Assembly (NCBI RefSeq): GCF_024199845.1
Contig: NZ_JANADO010000001.1
Location: forward strand, 558,001 to 622,000
Length of the DNA stretch: 64,000 nt
From: Bradyrhizobium sp. CCGB12
Lineage (GTDB): Bacteria; Pseudomonadota; Alphaproteobacteria; Rhizobiales; Xanthobacteraceae
Direction of reading: 5' to 3'
Part shown: piece after piece, positions 63,092 through 64,000 of the stretch
How the letters are laid out: the number at the start of each line of letters is the position of its first letter
Numbering within the stretch: position 1 is the stretch's first letter
Notes under the pieces: generated by a model
The model's database searches: none
What the model was told of the DNA's origin: nothing
Seen by the model: the letters and a program-made list of their open reading frames with translations, nothing else
Made by a program: the position numbers and the translations under genes

Positions 63092-63424
63092 CCCCCGCTG
63101 TTCGATCGACGTTGAAAGGTCGGTCACAGGCGCGGCCCAATACCGGAAGAGGACGCGACCTCGGCCTTCTAGCGGGCGATCGGACGGCAAGCGGCCCGGG
63201 CCGGCAATGGCTGCGTCCGGCTATTTTCCGCCGCGCGCAAGCGATGAGAAGACACGAGAGCGATCTGACCAGCGCGCTTTGCATCGCGAAGCAAAATAGC
63301 CGGCCTCCGCCATCCTCCGCTGCCGCTTCGGCCCTTTCGGGTTCTGGCCCGCTCCCCCCGCCGCCTGGGTGATCGCCACGAAGGCCGCGATGGGCGCGGC
63401 CGATCCGGCAAAGGACCGCTTCCC
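63092..63424. other. Intergenic leader of the DUF2493 gene
   Basis: These 333 bp separate the Toprim and DUF2493 genes. No gene is convincing on either strand. The segment holds the inverted repeat described at 63217-63303 and GC-rich runs, and probably carries a promoter. Confidence 0.45.
63217..63303. repeat. 11-bp inverted repeat in the intergenic region
   Basis: CCGGCTATTTT (63217-63227) and AAAATAGCCGG (63293-63303) are perfect inverted copies about 65 bp apart. They could form a long stem in RNA or single-stranded DNA, or be a pair of protein-binding sites. Confidence 0.5.
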
Positions 63425-64000
63425 ATGACCGATCAAGACGACATCGAGCCGCCGCACGCCACGTCTTCAACCGACCACGTCCTCACCGAACTACAACTCT
63501 TCGGCTATCGTCCTTTTGACGACCAGCCAGATCCGAGACCGCTACCCGAAGGCAAGATGATCACCGGTGCGGTTGCCGATATCTTCGACGCCTTGGTCGC
63601 GACGTTGAGCGACACACGGCTTGAGCCGGACCTGGACGAGCTCCTCTGGTCGACCGTCAACCTGTTCCATCGCGCCGTTGACCGCATCGAACGTCATCTC
63701 GACGACAACGAACAGGCGCAACACAAGAGTCAGCAAGAGCAGAACGGCTCCGAGGTGCGATCAGTCGAACTCGAGCGCCTGACGGCCGAAGGCATCACGC
63801 TGATCGAGCGCCGCAACTGCCTGGAACTCTTCCGCGACCAGGCCATCGAACGCTTTGAGACTCACACCGGCTCATCCTGGCGTCCTCGCTCGGGATCACT
63901 GGTCAACCATCGCACACTCACCGCAGCGATGATCGACTCCCGCGACTTCATCGCCGCGAAGCGTCGATCCGAAACCGAGATCATGTTGCCGTCAGGACCG
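63425..64000 (+). CDS. DUF2493 domain protein, N-terminal part (cut by window end)
   Basis: The first 192 residues are present and the frame runs off the right edge. The region (ELQLFGYRPFDDQPDPRPLP, then GAVADIFDALVATLSDTRLE) matches the N-terminal part of the long DUF2493 proteins that follow Toprim genes in rhizobial mobile elements. The diagnostic SLOG-like DUF2493 domain would lie beyond 64000. Function is unknown; the SLOG fold suggests nucleotide binding. Confidence 0.75.
   Translation, partial: MTDQDDIEPPHATSSTDHVLTELQLFGYRPFDDQPDPRPLPEGKMITGAVADIFDALVATLSDTRLEPDLDELLWSTVNLFHRAVDRIERHLDDNEQAQHKSQQEQNGSEVRSVELERLTAEGITLIERRNCLELFRDQAIERFETHTGSSWRPRSGSLVNHRTLTAAMIDSRDFIAAKRRSETEIMLPSGP

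Overview
The window looks like a high-GC alphaproteobacterial chromosome, most likely Bradyrhizobium or a close relative. This is an inference from the gene families (Liv-type amino-acid ABC transporters, SMP-30 lactonases, a Porin_2-type porin, LTXXQ/Spy proteins, rhizobial small proteins of unknown function). It divides at a tRNA-Lys gene (20160-20235).

Left of the tRNA (1-20.2 kb) is ordinary core chromosome. It holds the end of a sugar ABC permease, an SMP-30 lactonase, a short UvrA2-like ATPase, a complete branched-chain amino-acid-type ABC transporter (two paralogous binding proteins, LivH, LivM and a single-chain LivG-LivF fusion), a DadA-like FAD oxidoreductase, an IS5/IS427-type insertion sequence, an RTX-tailed haem peroxidase, a Tat-exported SMP-30 protein, leuA behind a leucine-rich leader peptide, a TRAP binding protein and a Spy-like periplasmic protein.

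Right of the tRNA (20.2-64 kb) is accessory DNA with the character of an integrative conjugative element whose right end, integrase and conjugation genes are not in the window. From 20.5 to 37.8 kb it is packed with defence-type cassettes. (a) A minus-strand operon of a membrane-attached DUF2235 hydrolase, a CD-NTase with an AGS-C-like sensor and an S-4TM pore protein, which resembles CBASS. (b) A divergent operon of a sigma-like protein, a helical protein, an ImmA/IrrE protease and a second CD-NTase-like enzyme. (c) An AbiE toxin-antitoxin pair. (d) A tightly overlapping operon of an acyl-carrier-like protein, an XRE regulator, an ImmA/IrrE protease, a thymidylate-synthase-like protein, a DNA-base-hypermodification/nucleotide-kinase-type protein and a MazG-like protein, adjoined by an AcpS-type phosphopantetheinyl transferase and a membrane-anchored dCTP-deaminase/dUTPase-fold protein. 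(e) A PD-(D/E)xK-like protein and an SRAP (YedK) protein. Cassette (d) is the best candidate for an undescribed system.

From 37.8 to 41.8 kb is an element backbone: a truncated DUF2285 gene, an AlpA/RdfS-like excisionase, a RepA-type initiator with three iterons, a DUF2840 protein and a TraF-type S26 peptidase. From 41.9 to 48.6 kb lie Ku, a Nudix hydrolase, a phosphoesterase, an SMC/RecF-like ATPase with a small partner, and a RelA/SpoT-like domain fused to a Shedu (DUF4263) nuclease domain. A GC-rich repeat of about 300 bp (48.7 and 53.8 kb) brackets a segment with a porin, a secreted nuclease and an alpha/beta hydrolase. From 54.3 kb to the end is a second backbone module: ArdC, ParB, a methylase/strawberry-notch helicase, a Toprim protein and a DUF2493 protein. 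Here ardC and parB share a covarying hairpin leader just upstream of their start codons.
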